A stretch of DNA of 64,000 bases from Streptacidiphilus sp041262525 (GTDB lineage Bacteria > Actinomycetota > Actinomycetes > Streptomycetales > Streptomycetaceae). The notes beneath the pieces are model-generated. The model made no database searches and was not told the origin of the DNA. It worked only from the letters and a program-made list of their open reading frames with translations. The DNA is taken from contig NZ_JBGCCK010000001.1 in the NCBI RefSeq assembly GCF_041262525.1, positions 372,001-436,000 on the forward strand, given 5' to 3'. The position numbers and the translations under genes were made by a program. Shown here one piece after another: positions 34,279 through 43,506 of this stretch. Position 1 is the first letter of the stretch. The number at the start of each line of letters is the position of its first letter.

Positions 34279-34920
34279 TCAGCACTGCCACAGGAACTTC
34301 GCACGCCCGCACGGCTCACAGGCGAACGCATAGGCGCCGCCGCACCCCCCGAAGTTCATGGCAGTGCTGTGATCCGGGCCCTCCTCCAGCTGAACGACCA
34401 ACGGCATGGGGGCGGCGCACGACGGACAGGACGGGGTCTCGTCGCCCTGAATCCAGGCAGGGACACCGCCGAGCTGACCGAGCACGGCGGACGCGGGACG
34501 GTTGTTCTTCGCCGCCCACGCTTCGCCGGCGTCGTCGTAATCGGGCTCGTCCACCTGCTCCAAACTGACCGCCCGAACGGAACCGAGCAGAAGCACAGCC
34601 TCATCGACGTCCCCGACCGGCAGGGGCAACGGCTCAAGGCCATCCGAGGAGAAGAGCAGAGTCTGGTTCCCGCCGGAGTCCGGCTCCCAATCGCTGCACA
34701 TCCCCGGATCGTTCTGGCACGCGAACAGGGCCAGGACCCCCCGGTCCTCAACGCCCTTCCCGAGATCGTCCAAGACCACCTGGGCCAGGAACTGCATCGG
34801 GCCGCTGCACGAGGCACAGCAAGGCCACGGAGTCCCGGCCGGAGCCAGAGGCACACCGCCAGTCCGCGTCACCGGAGCAGTCGGCGCAACCGGACCTGCA
34901 TCGATCATCAGAGTCGTCAC
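34279..34920 (-). CDS. YwqG/DUF1963-like protein with zinc-ribbon cysteines
   Basis: 213 aa from GTG 34920 (ATG 34908 is an alternative; neither has a strong ribosome site). The sequence GGVPLAPAGTPWPCC ... GPMQFLAQVVLDDL ... LALFACQNDPGMC ... GGNQTLLF follows the DUF1963 (YwqG) strand order, with added CxxC pairs (CCASC, CPSC, CEPC) that may bind zinc. YwqG-like proteins are often found among immunity-type genes. Function unknown. Divergent from DUF2199 35012 with 91 bases between. Confidence 0.65.
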   Translation of the reverse strand: MTTLMIDAGPVAPTAPVTRTGGVPLAPAGTPWPCCASCSGPMQFLAQVVLDDLGKGVEDRGVLALFACQNDPGMCSDWEPDSGGNQTLLFSSDGLEPLPLPVGDVDEAVLLLGSVRAVSLEQVDEPDYDDAGEAWAAKNNRPASAVLGQLGGVPAWIQGDETPSCPSCAAPMPLVVQLEEGPDHSTAMNFGGCGGAYAFACEPCGRAKFLWQC

Positions 34921-35011
34921 GGCCAGGACTCTAGAACAGAGCAGCGACACAACCGGCTGGCCCCCGACCACCCCCGCGGCAACGTCACAGGCGGTCACTA
35001 AGCTCCCCCGC

Positions 35012-35527
35012 ATGACCACCGACCTGGGATACACGTGCTCCTGCTGCGGACAGTTCCACGCGGAGCTGCCCATGAGTTACTCGACCATGGCGCCCGACGT
35101 CTGGGACGAGGCGTTCGCGAACGCGTCCGACAGCATGCTCTCCTCGGACCAGTGCGTCATCAAGGCACAGCACTTCTTCGTCAAGGGCATGATCGAGATC
35201 CCGGTCATCGGCAGCGATCAGGTGTTCTCCTGGGGAGTCTGGGTTTCCTTGAGCCGAGACAATTTCGGCCGAGCCCTGAACGTGTGGGAGACCCCGGGCC
35301 GGGAGTCCGAGCCGCCCTACTTCGGCTGGCTGACGACCTCTCTCTCCACCTACTCGCCGAACACCCTCAACCTCAAGACCAACCTCCACACCCGGAAGGT
35401 CGGACAACGGCCCCTCGTCGAGCTTGAGCCCACCGACCACCCGCTTGCCGTCGAGCAGCGGACCGGCATCACCTTCGACCGCGTCCGCGAAATCGCAGAG
35501 TCCGTCCTTCACCCCGGCGCTGCGTGA
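35012..35527 (+). CDS. DUF2199 domain protein
   Basis: 171 aa. The N-terminal metal-binding-looking CSCCGQFH and the segments CVIKAQHFFVKGMIEIPVIG and FSWGVWVSLSRDNF are those of DUF2199. Members are small cytosolic proteins, some found near polymorphic toxin loci; the role is unknown. The stop overlaps the next start (TGATG), so it is co-translated with 35527-35919. Confidence 0.85.
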   Translation: MTTDLGYTCSCCGQFHAELPMSYSTMAPDVWDEAFANASDSMLSSDQCVIKAQHFFVKGMIEIPVIGSDQVFSWGVWVSLSRDNFGRALNVWETPGRESEPPYFGWLTTSLSTYSPNTLNLKTNLHTRKVGQRPLVELEPTDHPLAVEQRTGITFDRVREIAESVLHPGAA

Positions 35528-35919
35528 TGAGCCCCACCGGAGAAGGCCCAGTCAAGACGCTCTGGGAGATGAGCGAGCGCGAATACCTCGCCAACGTGGG
35601 ACGCCGGCCAGGCATGTTCGTGGGAACAGCGTCCTTCCACGCCGTGACCGCGTTCCTGACCGGCTACGACCAGCACGCCCAGCGCCACGGCGGCCCCGGA
35701 CTCACAGGATGGCCCGAGTGGGTCGTCCGTCGTCGCGGGCGCAGCTGCAACCACGGCTGGCCCGGACAAGTCCTCCACATCGCTCTCCCCGACGGCTGGG
35801 ACAACATCTGGAAGCTTCCGCCGGACGACGAGAAGCACGCGATCGAGGTCCTCTTCCAGCTACTCGACGAGTTCGTCACCGAGCGTGAGGCGTCATCGAC
35901 CGGTGATCCGTCCAACTAG
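35527..35919 (+). CDS. Small immunity-like protein, unknown
   Basis: 130 aa. Segments RRPGMFVGTASFHAVTAFLTGYDQHA and GWDNIWKLPPDDEKHAIEVLFQLLDEF resemble small actinobacterial proteins around toxin/immunity loci. One-base stop/start overlap with the DUF2199 gene shows translational coupling. No enzymatic motif. Confidence 0.65.
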   Translation: MSPTGEGPVKTLWEMSEREYLANVGRRPGMFVGTASFHAVTAFLTGYDQHAQRHGGPGLTGWPEWVVRRRGRSCNHGWPGQVLHIALPDGWDNIWKLPPDDEKHAIEVLFQLLDEFVTEREASSTGDPSN

Positions 35920-35939
35920 CGTGTCCCGGCTTACCGGTG

Positions 35940-36218
35940 CTATCCGTGACCGAAGAAGCGCTCGTCCACGAGCGCGGACACGGCAGATTCGATGTTCTCG
36001 CGCGTAACGCTCGGGACCACCAGTAGGCACCTGGCTGTGAAGCGCCCAAGCCGAGCCATGTCACTGGTTACCGACTGGGCGAGTCGAACCGGGTCGTACA
36101 CCTCGACGACTGCCCTGCCACCGTCCCCGACGACAGTCACGTCTAGCCAGCCCTTAGCCTCCTGAATCGCCCAGTCATACTCGTCCATGGGCACAGGCCA
36201 TTCGATCCGAAAATCCAT
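35940..36218 (-). CDS. Small hypothetical protein
   Basis: 92 aa, MDFRIEWPVPMDEYDW at the start and a probable alternation of strands and helices. Not recognised. Convergent with 35527-35919 (20-base gap). It sits among immunity-like genes and has normal GC-rich codon use, which supports it being real. Confidence 0.5.
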   Translation of the reverse strand: MDFRIEWPVPMDEYDWAIQEAKGWLDVTVVGDGGRAVVEVYDPVRLAQSVTSDMARLGRFTARCLLVVPSVTRENIESAVSALVDERFFGHG

Positions 36219-36325
36219 GGTCGAATCCTGCCCCTCCCAGGACTACCGCGACATGCGAAGCGAGAACCCAGAGAAGCTGCCCCTCAGACACTCGGGGTGC
36301 AACTCGCCACCCAGATCGATAGCGT

Positions 36326-37006
36326 TCAGGTCGACTCCTGGTCGAGCTGCGGATAGCCGATCTCGGAGATGTCCTGGGCCAGGTCCGCCAAGCTGACCTC
36401 AGGGTTCAGCAACGATACGAGTTCCGGGTTCAGCGGTCGCAACGCATGGACCTGGCTCACCGCCCCCAGGTCGATCGAAACCTCGTAGTAGTCCTCGGCG
36501 AAACGCTGGAACGCTTCCGGAGACCGGTCGACCAGGAGGCCGAACAAGCTCGTCGCCCCGTCGGGATCCACAGAGCCCGCGGGGAAGTCGATCGTCCCGT
36601 GGTGCCACCGCTCATCCGCCGTTCCCCGCCACAAGCACGCCGTCACGACGGGCACGCCCTCGTGATCGGTGAATGCCGGCTCTTCGACGAAGGACCTGAA
36701 GAGCTCGGGGACTTCGTCGAGTACTCCTGGCCAGGGCTCGCCGTCATTGCCGAAGGGGCTCATCGGCGATTCGTGGTTGAAGCCGCGCACGTAGGCCCCG
36801 GCCGCCGAGAACACGATCGAGTACTCGTCCCCCGACCCGTTGCGCATCGAGGCCATCTGCTCGCCGTCGGCCCAATTGGTGTTGAAGGAGTAGTACCGGC
36901 CTTCCCAGTCCGGGCTCAGGATCGCATCCAGCATCGCCAGCGAACGGCACAGGTCCCGCAGCTCGGCGATGGCGGGGAGCTGGCGGGCTACGTCATAGAC
37001 AGTCAC
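36326..37006 (-). CDS. Hypothetical cytosolic protein
   Basis: 226 aa from GTG 37006 with GGATGAG upstream. The protein is acidic with several aromatic positions (YYSFNTNWADGEQMASM, YVRGFNHESPMSPFG). The pattern of a charged ordered domain with NHESPMSP-type loops is often seen in actinobacterial SMI1-neighbourhood proteins, but no family is assigned. Lies in the immunity-like block. Confidence 0.6.
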   Translation of the reverse strand: MTVYDVARQLPAIAELRDLCRSLAMLDAILSPDWEGRYYSFNTNWADGEQMASMRNGSGDEYSIVFSAAGAYVRGFNHESPMSPFGNDGEPWPGVLDEVPELFRSFVEEPAFTDHEGVPVVTACLWRGTADERWHHGTIDFPAGSVDPDGATSLFGLLVDRSPEAFQRFAEDYYEVSIDLGAVSQVHALRPLNPELVSLLNPEVSLADLAQDISEIGYPQLDQEST

Positions 37007-37216
37007 GCGCTCATCCAACCCGACGCCACCGACACCCCGGCCCAACCAGGGGCGTCGTGAGCCACCCAGTTCCAACATGCGTGGCCAGTCTCTAACCATC
37101 GGGTCCCGGCTCACCTGGTCAGGGCCGCAGGATGGCTCACCTTCAGAGAGGCAGGACAACAACCGCTACAGCTTCCAGTCACGTCATGCCAGTGGCAAGC
37201 GCCTGGGGGTGTCCTG

Positions 37217-38035
37217 TCAGAAGCGGCCGAACCAGCGGCGCTTGGGCCGCGGCTGGGGCGCGGCGTCCTTTGCCGGGGCCAGGGGCGGGTCGTCGTACTC
37301 GCGGGAGATCACCTGGACCTGGCCCGACGCGACGTCGTGGCGCACCGTGTCCAGGCCCTGGCGTTCGAGTTCGGCGATGGTGTCGGCGTGGGTGCTGGTG
37401 TTCAGGGCGAGCATCGCGACCTTCGGGTGCTTCGGGCCGAGCTTCACCTCCTCGCCCAGCAGGACCTGCATCAGGCGGTCGGCGGAGGCCGAGGGCAGAT
37501 CCTCGTCCACGGCGACGTGCAGCATCAGGTGTTCCTCGCCGCTGGCCCGCCACCGGACCTGCGCCACCCACACCGAACGGACGGCGGGGAACTCGCGGAC
37601 CCGCCGAACCACTGCGTCGCGCAAGGCGACAGCCACGGGGTCGGTGGACCAGTCGAGCTTCATTTCCGCCCCGGGCCCGTAAGCTGCCCAGTCCCGCAGC
37701 ACCTGCTCGGGAAAGATCGCCTGCCCGTTTCCGGAGCGGACCCCGAGCCTGGCGACGCCGGTCTTCTCCAGGATGTCCCTCAGCCGCGCCGCGTCGCAGT
37801 GCACCATCCCGGCGGCCGCCGGGAGCAGCTGTGCGCCGAGCGCTGCATCGGTGAACCCGAGCAGCGTGGGCGGCTGCTCACTATCGGGGAGGAACGTCAC
37901 CGATCCGGCGTCGGTAACGGGGACGAACAACCCGCCCTCGAACAGTGCGGCGAGCACCGCCTCCGGCGCGGGCTCGTGCCCGTCCGCACGGCGATCGAGA
38001 AGGTCGGCGAGACGTACGTTCGAATCCTCGGTCAC
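37217..38035 (-). CDS. SseB-family protein
   Basis: 272 aa from GTG 38035. Residues about 15-130 form an SseB N-terminal domain (LLDRRADGHEPAPEAVLAALFEGGLFVPV, TFLPDSEQPPTLLGFTDAAL, read in parts) and residues 130-230 a second SseB-like half (VRRVREFPAVRSVWVAQVRW, MLHVAVDEDLPSA). The end is Arg/Pro-rich (PRPKRRWFGRF). Streptomyces have many SseB proteins of unknown function; the name comes from an enhanced-serine-sensitivity gene. Confidence 0.75.
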   Translation of the reverse strand: MTEDSNVRLADLLDRRADGHEPAPEAVLAALFEGGLFVPVTDAGSVTFLPDSEQPPTLLGFTDAALGAQLLPAAAGMVHCDAARLRDILEKTGVARLGVRSGNGQAIFPEQVLRDWAAYGPGAEMKLDWSTDPVAVALRDAVVRRVREFPAVRSVWVAQVRWRASGEEHLMLHVAVDEDLPSASADRLMQVLLGEEVKLGPKHPKVAMLALNTSTHADTIAELERQGLDTVRHDVASGQVQVISREYDDPPLAPAKDAAPQPRPKRRWFGRF

Positions 38036-38286
38036 GCGTGCAGCGTAGTACCCGGTCGGCCGCCGCCAGTCCGCCCCATCGGCATCCGACCACCGGTCCG
38101 CGCAGGTGTCTCCAGCCGCGGAGCGATCTCCCACCAACCGCAGACTACGGCTTCCAGTCACAATCGCTTCGTCGAATGGCTCCTCGGAAAATCTGACCCC
38201 CTCGCCAGCCTGACGCCCTTCCCGGTGAGCAAGGTCAGACCGACGACGGCAAGGGGTTCGGAATTTACGAGTTGAGCCTGACGGGG

Positions 38287-39462
38287 TCAGCTCAGCAGTT
38301 GGGCGCGGTGCTTCCAGGCCAGGTGGAGGAGGGCCGCTCCGGCGGGCTGCATGGGTTCGTCGTGGGTGAGGCGCATGATCTGGTCGGCGCGGAAGGGGAT
38401 GCCGGAGGCCCGGCCGGTGCCGTCTTCGAGTTCGACGCGGTGGCCTTCGTCGTTGGTGGTGACGAGACGCTGGAAGGTCTGGTCGAAGAGGTCGGCGTCG
38501 AAGACGGCGACAGTGAGCATGTCGGTGACGTAGGTGAGCGGGTCCATGCCCAGGCCGAGCCAGAAGACGCGAAGCCGACCGTCCGTCCTGGCGTGCCAGA
38601 GGCTCCGGTAGAAGCCCCAGGCGTCGTAGTCGATCGGTGCGATGCCGCTGCCGTAGTCCTCGGTGCTGCCGAGGAGTTCCTCGCTGAGCTCACGGCTGAT
38701 GGACCGCCACAGGTCGAAGTCGTTGGCCTGGTTCCATGCGGCGTCGTGGGAGGGCTGGAACATGCCGACCGGCATCACCTGGTAGAGGCCGCCGCCGCTG
38801 GCGACCTTGGCCGGGTCGCGCCAGTGGAGGACGAACTCGGCGTCGCCGGTTGCTCGGTCGAGGCGGAGCACCATGGTGCTGGTGGCGGCCATGACGGGCC
38901 GCCGGGCCAGGTCGGTCGGGTCGCCGACCATCGCCCGGAACGGCGTCGTGGGTGGGCCAGCCTGGCCGTCGAGTTGGGCTGCGGTGAACTCGTGGGCGGC
39001 GGCCTCGCAGATGTCGATCACGTCGAAGTACGCGCCCAGCCCGAAGGTCAGGCTGGGACGAACACCGCCGTCGACATCCAGGAGTCGGTAGCAGGAGCGG
39101 TTCTCGAAGAGACGAGGCCGGGCCAGGTGCTCGACGGCGTCCGAGTAGCGCCGGAACCGGGTGCGGTCGTCGCTGATTGGTCGGATGCGGTCGAGTTCGG
39201 AGGCGTCGCCGTCGATCGGGGTGGCCGGCGCCTCGTCGGCCCAGGCGAGTTGGACGTCCTCTAGTGGGACCGGGTGGTCGGGAATCCAGCCGGGCCGGGC
39301 GAGCAGGCGGGTGCCGGGGATGAAGTCCTCGGGCTTGAAGTCGCGCAGTGCGGCGTCGGTCAGCTCGTGCCGGTGGCCGTTGAGGTAGGTGCGGGTGCGC
39401 AGCCAGGCGTCGCGGCTGGCAGCAGGGTCGTCCTCGATGCGCGTCGGTCCTGCGGTCGCCAC
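38287..39462 (-). CDS. Nudix-like regulator paralogue without HTH
   Basis: 391 aa from GTG 39462. It aligns along its length with the C-terminal 390 residues of 39488-41122 (shared FENR-SYRL, HWRDPAKVA-GGLYQVMPVGMFQPS, LWRSISRELSEELLG, LLHLAWKHRAQLL), so the two arose by duplication. The RELSEELLG segment after GGLYxxxPxGxF resembles a Nudix box (REUxEExGU) with an insertion between its halves. This copy lacks the zinc and HTH N-terminus. It lies 25 bases downstream of its paralogue on the same strand and should be co-transcribed. Possible ligand-sensing role. Confidence 0.7.
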   Translation of the reverse strand: MATAGPTRIEDDPAASRDAWLRTRTYLNGHRHELTDAALRDFKPEDFIPGTRLLARPGWIPDHPVPLEDVQLAWADEAPATPIDGDASELDRIRPISDDRTRFRRYSDAVEHLARPRLFENRSCYRLLDVDGGVRPSLTFGLGAYFDVIDICEAAAHEFTAAQLDGQAGPPTTPFRAMVGDPTDLARRPVMAATSTMVLRLDRATGDAEFVLHWRDPAKVASGGGLYQVMPVGMFQPSHDAAWNQANDFDLWRSISRELSEELLGSTEDYGSGIAPIDYDAWGFYRSLWHARTDGRLRVFWLGLGMDPLTYVTDMLTVAVFDADLFDQTFQRLVTTNDEGHRVELEDGTGRASGIPFRADQIMRLTHDEPMQPAGAALLHLAWKHRAQLLS

Positions 39463-39487
39463 GGCGCTCCTTGCGTGTACTGGGCCG

Positions 39488-41122
39488 CTACGGCGCGCAC
39501 GGCGAGGGTGCGAGCAGCAGGCGGCGGTGTTTCCAGGCCAGGGCCAAGCATGCCGCGCCCGGCGGGGCCAGAGGCTCGTTTCTGAGGAATCGTGTGATGT
39601 TTTGTTCGGTGAAGGGGATTCCTGTTGCCGGTTGCTGTTCGGGCAGGGCGGCCACGGTGATGCCTTCGGCGTTCTGCGGGGCGATGTCTCCGAACAGCTC
39701 GTCGAAGATGCCGTCGTCGATGACCAGGACGCTCGGAATGGTGGCGGCGAGCGTGAGGGCGTCGCAGCCGACGCCGAAGCAGTAGGCCCGCACCGCGCCG
39801 GTCTCCCGGCCGCGTTGCAGGGCGCGATAGAGAGTCCAACGTTCGTAGTCGAGGGGGCGGCCGGCGCTGCCGTCGAACTCGGGCGCGCCCAGGAGTTCCT
39901 CGTTGAGCTCGCGCACAATGTTGCGCCACAGGTCGAAGTCGGGGCCGTCGGGTGGGGCGAGGACGCTGCTGGGCTGGAACTCGCCTGCGGGGATGGCGTC
40001 GTAGAGGCCGCCGGCGGTGGCGACGCGGCCAGGGTCGCGCCAGTGCAGGAAGAACGTCGCCTCCCCGTCCGGTCGTCTGCGCAGCAGCAGGGTCGTGATG
40101 GCGGGGATCATCGGACGGATGCGCAGGTCGAAGGGGTCACCGACGGCTCGACGCAGGGCCAACTGGCCCCAGCGAGGGTGGTCGCTGCCGCTCTCTGTCG
40201 CGGCGGCGAACTCGTGGCCGATCGCCTCGCACAGATCGAGCTTGTCGAAGTAGGTGGCCAGAGAGAAGCGCAGCTCTCCAGCGCCGTCGCCGCCCCACCG
40301 GACGCCGGTGAGACGGTAGCTGGGCCGGTTCTCGAACAGCGTCGGCGAGTCGAGGTAGCGCACGGCCAGGGTGTAGCGGTCGAAGCGCTGGTCCGGGAGC
40401 CGCAGCGGGCGCGTCCCAAGGCTCTCGTGCGCCGTGCCGTCCAGGATCGGCACCACTGGCGCGGGATCCCACCGCAGGGTCACCCGCTCCAGCGGGACCG
40501 GCTCCTGGGCTAGCCATGCCGCTGGCGCGAGGAGGGCGCTCGACTCGACGCGAAGGGTCGGGTCGTAGAGCTGGGCTGCAGCCTCGGACAGCACAGCGCG
40601 CTCTGCATTCAGGCGCCGCCGAACAGAGCGCCAGGCTTCCTGGCTGGCTTGCACCACCGGTTCCGGATGCTGGTCCTGGCGTGGCAGATGCGGCCGGTCG
40701 GCCGCACCCGACTCGGTTTGGGGGAGCGAGAACCAGAGCAGGCCGGGCGGGACGCGTAAGGCGCGCGCGATGTGGATCAGGGTGTCGAGGTTCCGCGGAG
40801 GGCTGCCCGACTCCATCCGGCTCACCTGGGCCTGGGTGAGGACGAGCCAGTCGCCGACGCTGCTCTGCGGGATGCCCCGCCGTCCGAACGCGGCACGGTG
40901 GAACGGGTGCTGGCGGTAGGCGCGGATGACCTGCCCCATGTGCCGGTCGGACAGAGCCTGGCGCAGCGGCGCGGCATCCCAGAAGTCATCCGGCACTTCC
41001 GGCGCTGCGCTGGCCTTGGACTGGTGCTGGCACGGCGAGCACAGCCCGGACTGGTTATCGGCGGCGAGGTCCGTGCCGCACAGGCGGCACTCGCGCACGG
41101 AGATCGAGAGAGAGCCGGGCAC
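39488..41122 (-). CDS. XRE regulator with zinc knuckle and Nudix-like C-terminal domain
   Basis: 544 aa from GTG 41122 (GGAGGT immediately upstream). Order: a CxxC...CxxC knuckle (CRLCGTDL ... CSPC) at residues 10-35, an HTH at about 55-125 (IPQSSVGDWLVLTQAQVSRMESG), then the large sensing domain shared with 38287-39462, containing VRELNEELLG (Nudix-like). The arrangement suggests a DNA-binding protein that reads a nucleotide-type ligand. Divergent from the 53-aa/ATPase/HIT/PhyH/NmrA operon, 225 bases away, and therefore its likely regulator. Confidence 0.8.
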   Translation of the reverse strand: MPGSLSISVRECRLCGTDLAADNQSGLCSPCQHQSKASAAPEVPDDFWDAAPLRQALSDRHMGQVIRAYRQHPFHRAAFGRRGIPQSSVGDWLVLTQAQVSRMESGSPPRNLDTLIHIARALRVPPGLLWFSLPQTESGAADRPHLPRQDQHPEPVVQASQEAWRSVRRRLNAERAVLSEAAAQLYDPTLRVESSALLAPAAWLAQEPVPLERVTLRWDPAPVVPILDGTAHESLGTRPLRLPDQRFDRYTLAVRYLDSPTLFENRPSYRLTGVRWGGDGAGELRFSLATYFDKLDLCEAIGHEFAAATESGSDHPRWGQLALRRAVGDPFDLRIRPMIPAITTLLLRRRPDGEATFFLHWRDPGRVATAGGLYDAIPAGEFQPSSVLAPPDGPDFDLWRNIVRELNEELLGAPEFDGSAGRPLDYERWTLYRALQRGRETGAVRAYCFGVGCDALTLAATIPSVLVIDDGIFDELFGDIAPQNAEGITVAALPEQQPATGIPFTEQNITRFLRNEPLAPPGAACLALAWKHRRLLLAPSPCAP

Positions 41123-41346
41123 GACACCTCCTACCAGGCCGCTACTGGGAGTGATCTGAAGCATAGTCACCGCACAGGCGCCTGGCCGGGAGATCTATGC
41201 ATCCCACGTATACGAGCGACTGTTTCCCGGCATGGAAGGCGTCACGGTGCGCCGGGAGAGTCGGTACCCGAGCACGTTGCACCGGGTTCGCAGGCACCCG
41301 GCATCTCGACCAGGGCCACGGTCCTCGAATCCGCAGGAGGTACCCG

Positions 41347-41508
41347 GTGTATCCCCCCGTCCCGACCTTTCCGGCCCTGCCCACGCGCGTTCGCGGCGAT
41401 CGTGCCCGCCAAGCCAGAGCCCGGCACGAGACGGGCGACTGGCAGGCGTGGCCCGAGCCCGAGCAGCCCACCGCCACCGATGACGACCAGCAGCGGGAGG
41501 AGGCATGA
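41347..41508 (+). CDS. 53-aa protein coupled to the ATPase gene
   Basis: Begins at GTG 41347, 5 bases after a perfect GGAGGT, and ends by a 4-base overlap (ATGA) with the ATP-binding protein gene. The sequence (YPPVPTFPALPTR, then Arg-rich and acidic) has no known fold. The ribosome site and overlap argue that it is real and is the first gene of the operon. Longer starts upstream lack any ribosome site. Confidence 0.7.
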   Translation: MYPPVPTFPALPTRVRGDRARQARARHETGDWQAWPEPEQPTATDDDQQREEA

Positions 41509-41993
41509 CCGACGACGTCTTCGGTGCTGCCTGGCCGCTGACGCCGTTCGACGGCGCGGTGGGCTTCGCCCGCAGGCTCGTGCTCGCCACCATGCGGCTG
41601 TGGGGCTTCGAACTGGGCGACCGGGCCGACGACGTGGCGCTGCTGGTCAGCGAACTGCTCACCAACGCCTTCACCTACAGCAATGGCAAGCCGGTCACCC
41701 TCGGCCTGTACGCGAGCAGCAGCGAGCACTCGCTGACCCTCGACGTGCTCGACGCAAGCAGCGACCACCCCCAACTCCGCGCCGCAGACGACGACGCCGA
41801 GCACGGACGCGGCCTGTTCATCGTCGACCACCTGACCGAGGGCCGCTGGACCTCACAAGCCACCGACCACGGCAAGCGGGTCCTGGCCACCCTGACCCTG
41901 CCCGCCCAGCCGACTGCCGCACAGCGGCAGCAACTGCGCCAGCGGATCCAGGCCGCCCGGCCCCGCCCACCCGTCTTCAGCTTCGCCTCCTGA
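41505..41993 (+). CDS. GHKL ATP-binding protein (anti-sigma kinase-like)
   Basis: 162 aa. N box ELLTNAFTYS, G1/G2 region LDASSDHPQLRA ... EHGRGLFIVDHL, and the C-terminal strand RVLATLTLP identify an RsbW/SpoIIAB-type ATPase. Streptomyces carry many such proteins beside XRE regulators, where they are thought to modulate the regulator. Co-translated with the 53-aa protein; 173 bases before the HIT gene. Confidence 0.88.
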   Translation: MTDDVFGAAWPLTPFDGAVGFARRLVLATMRLWGFELGDRADDVALLVSELLTNAFTYSNGKPVTLGLYASSSEHSLTLDVLDASSDHPQLRAADDDAEHGRGLFIVDHLTEGRWTSQATDHGKRVLATLTLPAQPTAAQRQQLRQRIQAARPRPPVFSFAS

Positions 41994-42166
41994 TCGGGGC
42001 TGGTCGGCGTCAGCCCTTCGACGTGCTCCCCCACGACGGACCAGCCGCCGACCAGCCCACCCTCCCGGCACTGACCCGAAGCGTCCATCGCCCTCGGGCC
42101 ATGCCGCCATGCCCACCTGCCCTCCGGCTCGCGAACAGAGCCCCCCAGAGAAGGGCCCATCACTCC

Positions 42167-42682
42167 ATGACCGTGACCTTCGACCCCCAGTGGCTGTCCC
42201 GCTACCCCGCGCAGGACCCCGACAGCACTGCGGAGTCCCCCTGCGTCTTCTGCGCCATCGCCCGCGGCGAGGCGGAAGCCCACGTCGTCTCCGAGACACC
42301 GGACACCGTCTGCTTCCTGGACCACCTCCCGGCGACCTACGGGCACGTCCTCGTCGTCCCCAAGCAGCACCACCAGGACCTGTTCGACATCCCGCAGGAG
42401 TCCTTCCAGCAGGTCATGGCGGCTGCGAAGCAGGTCGCGAACGCGCTGCGGGACTCCTGCGGCGCAACTGGCATCAACCTGGTCCACGCCACCGGCCAGG
42501 CAGCCCACCAGAGCGTTTTCCACTTCCACGTCCACGTCGTGCCGCGCTACGACGGCGACTCGATCGTCGTCTTCCCTCGACTGGCCGACCCGGCCCACAA
42601 GCACGAGGTCGCACAGCGCCTGCGCACGGCCCTCACCGACCCGCTGCCGCCCGAGGCCGCAACAGAAAGTAGCCAGCCGTGA
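42167..42682 (+). CDS. HIT-family nucleotide hydrolase/transferase
   Basis: 171 aa. CVFCAIARGEA near residue 30, LVVPKQHHQDLFD, and the histidine triad HFHVHVVP define the family (AMP-releasing phosphoramidases or dinucleotide hydrolases). An N-terminal extension of about 25 residues is unusual. Its stop overlaps the PhyH start by 4 bases. In this setting it probably acts on a nucleotide intermediate of the operon. Confidence 0.9.
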   Translation: MTVTFDPQWLSRYPAQDPDSTAESPCVFCAIARGEAEAHVVSETPDTVCFLDHLPATYGHVLVVPKQHHQDLFDIPQESFQQVMAAAKQVANALRDSCGATGINLVHATGQAAHQSVFHFHVHVVPRYDGDSIVVFPRLADPAHKHEVAQRLRTALTDPLPPEAATESSQP

Positions 42683-43506
42683 CGACTTCACCCGACGACG
42701 CCGTCGCCCAGTTCACTGACCAGGGCTTCGTGTTCCTTCAGCAGGCCGTCCCCGACAGCGTCGTCGGCACGCTGGACGCGGCGCTCCGCAAGCTCACCGA
42801 CGACCGCGGCCCGGACCTGACGCACAGCTCGTTCAACACGAACCCGGCCCTGACGCACGTGCGCGACGCCGCGAACATCCTCGCCGAGTACCAGTCGCTC
42901 TTCGAGTGCGCCGATCTGATGTCCGTCCCGCACCGGATCCTGGGCGGATCGCTCCAGGTCCTGGGCACCGAGGTATTGCGCCGGGATATCTATCCGGAGG
43001 CCCACGAGCCGTGGCACCGCGATTCCGGGCACTACCTGGAGCGACCGTACGACGAGCGCAACGGACCGCTGCACCTGAAGGCCCAGGTGTTCTTCACCGA
43101 CACCCGGCCCAAGGACAGCGGCAACCTCGTCCTCATCCCCGGCTCGCACCGGTGGCCGGCCAACCACCGGAACGACGCCTACTGGAAGAGGGCGAACGAC
43201 GCCCTCGCCCAGGGCGTGCTTCCCGACGGGGCCCTGAGCATCCACGCTGAGCCCGGTGACGCGGTCGTCTTCGGCAACACCATGTGGCACGCCGTGCTGC
43301 CCAACCGCACTCAGGAGCGACGCAGCGCGATCACCCGCTTCGGGCAGGCGTGGCTCCGCCCCTACGACCACCCCTGCGACCCCGCCACCGCAGCCGGCCA
43401 CCTCTCCCCGCAGAGCCGACGACTCCTCGGCTACCACGGGAGTGAGGTCAACCCGGTGGACCTGTACAAGGACCTGACGAGCACCGAGAGCTGGTGCACA
43501 CGATGA
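42679..43506 (+). CDS. Phytanoyl-CoA dioxygenase-type Fe/2-oxoglutarate oxygenase
   Basis: 275 aa. The iron site is visible: HRD in EPWHRDSGHY, with the distal His in NTMWHAVLPN and the 2-oxoglutarate Arg in RRSAITRF. GNLVLIPGSHRWP is typical of PhyH. It should hydroxylate a small substrate. Start and stop overlap both neighbours by 4 bases (GTGA, ATGA), so HIT, PhyH and NmrA are translated as one unit. Confidence 0.88.
   Translation: MTTSPDDAVAQFTDQGFVFLQQAVPDSVVGTLDAALRKLTDDRGPDLTHSSFNTNPALTHVRDAANILAEYQSLFECADLMSVPHRILGGSLQVLGTEVLRRDIYPEAHEPWHRDSGHYLERPYDERNGPLHLKAQVFFTDTRPKDSGNLVLIPGSHRWPANHRNDAYWKRANDALAQGVLPDGALSIHAEPGDAVVFGNTMWHAVLPNRTQERRSAITRFGQAWLRPYDHPCDPATAAGHLSPQSRRLLGYHGSEVNPVDLYKDLTSTESWCTR

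Noticed and set aside
41197..41346. Longer version of the 53-aa protein
   Set aside because: No ribosome site upstream, whereas GTG 41347 has a perfect GGAGGT at good distance.
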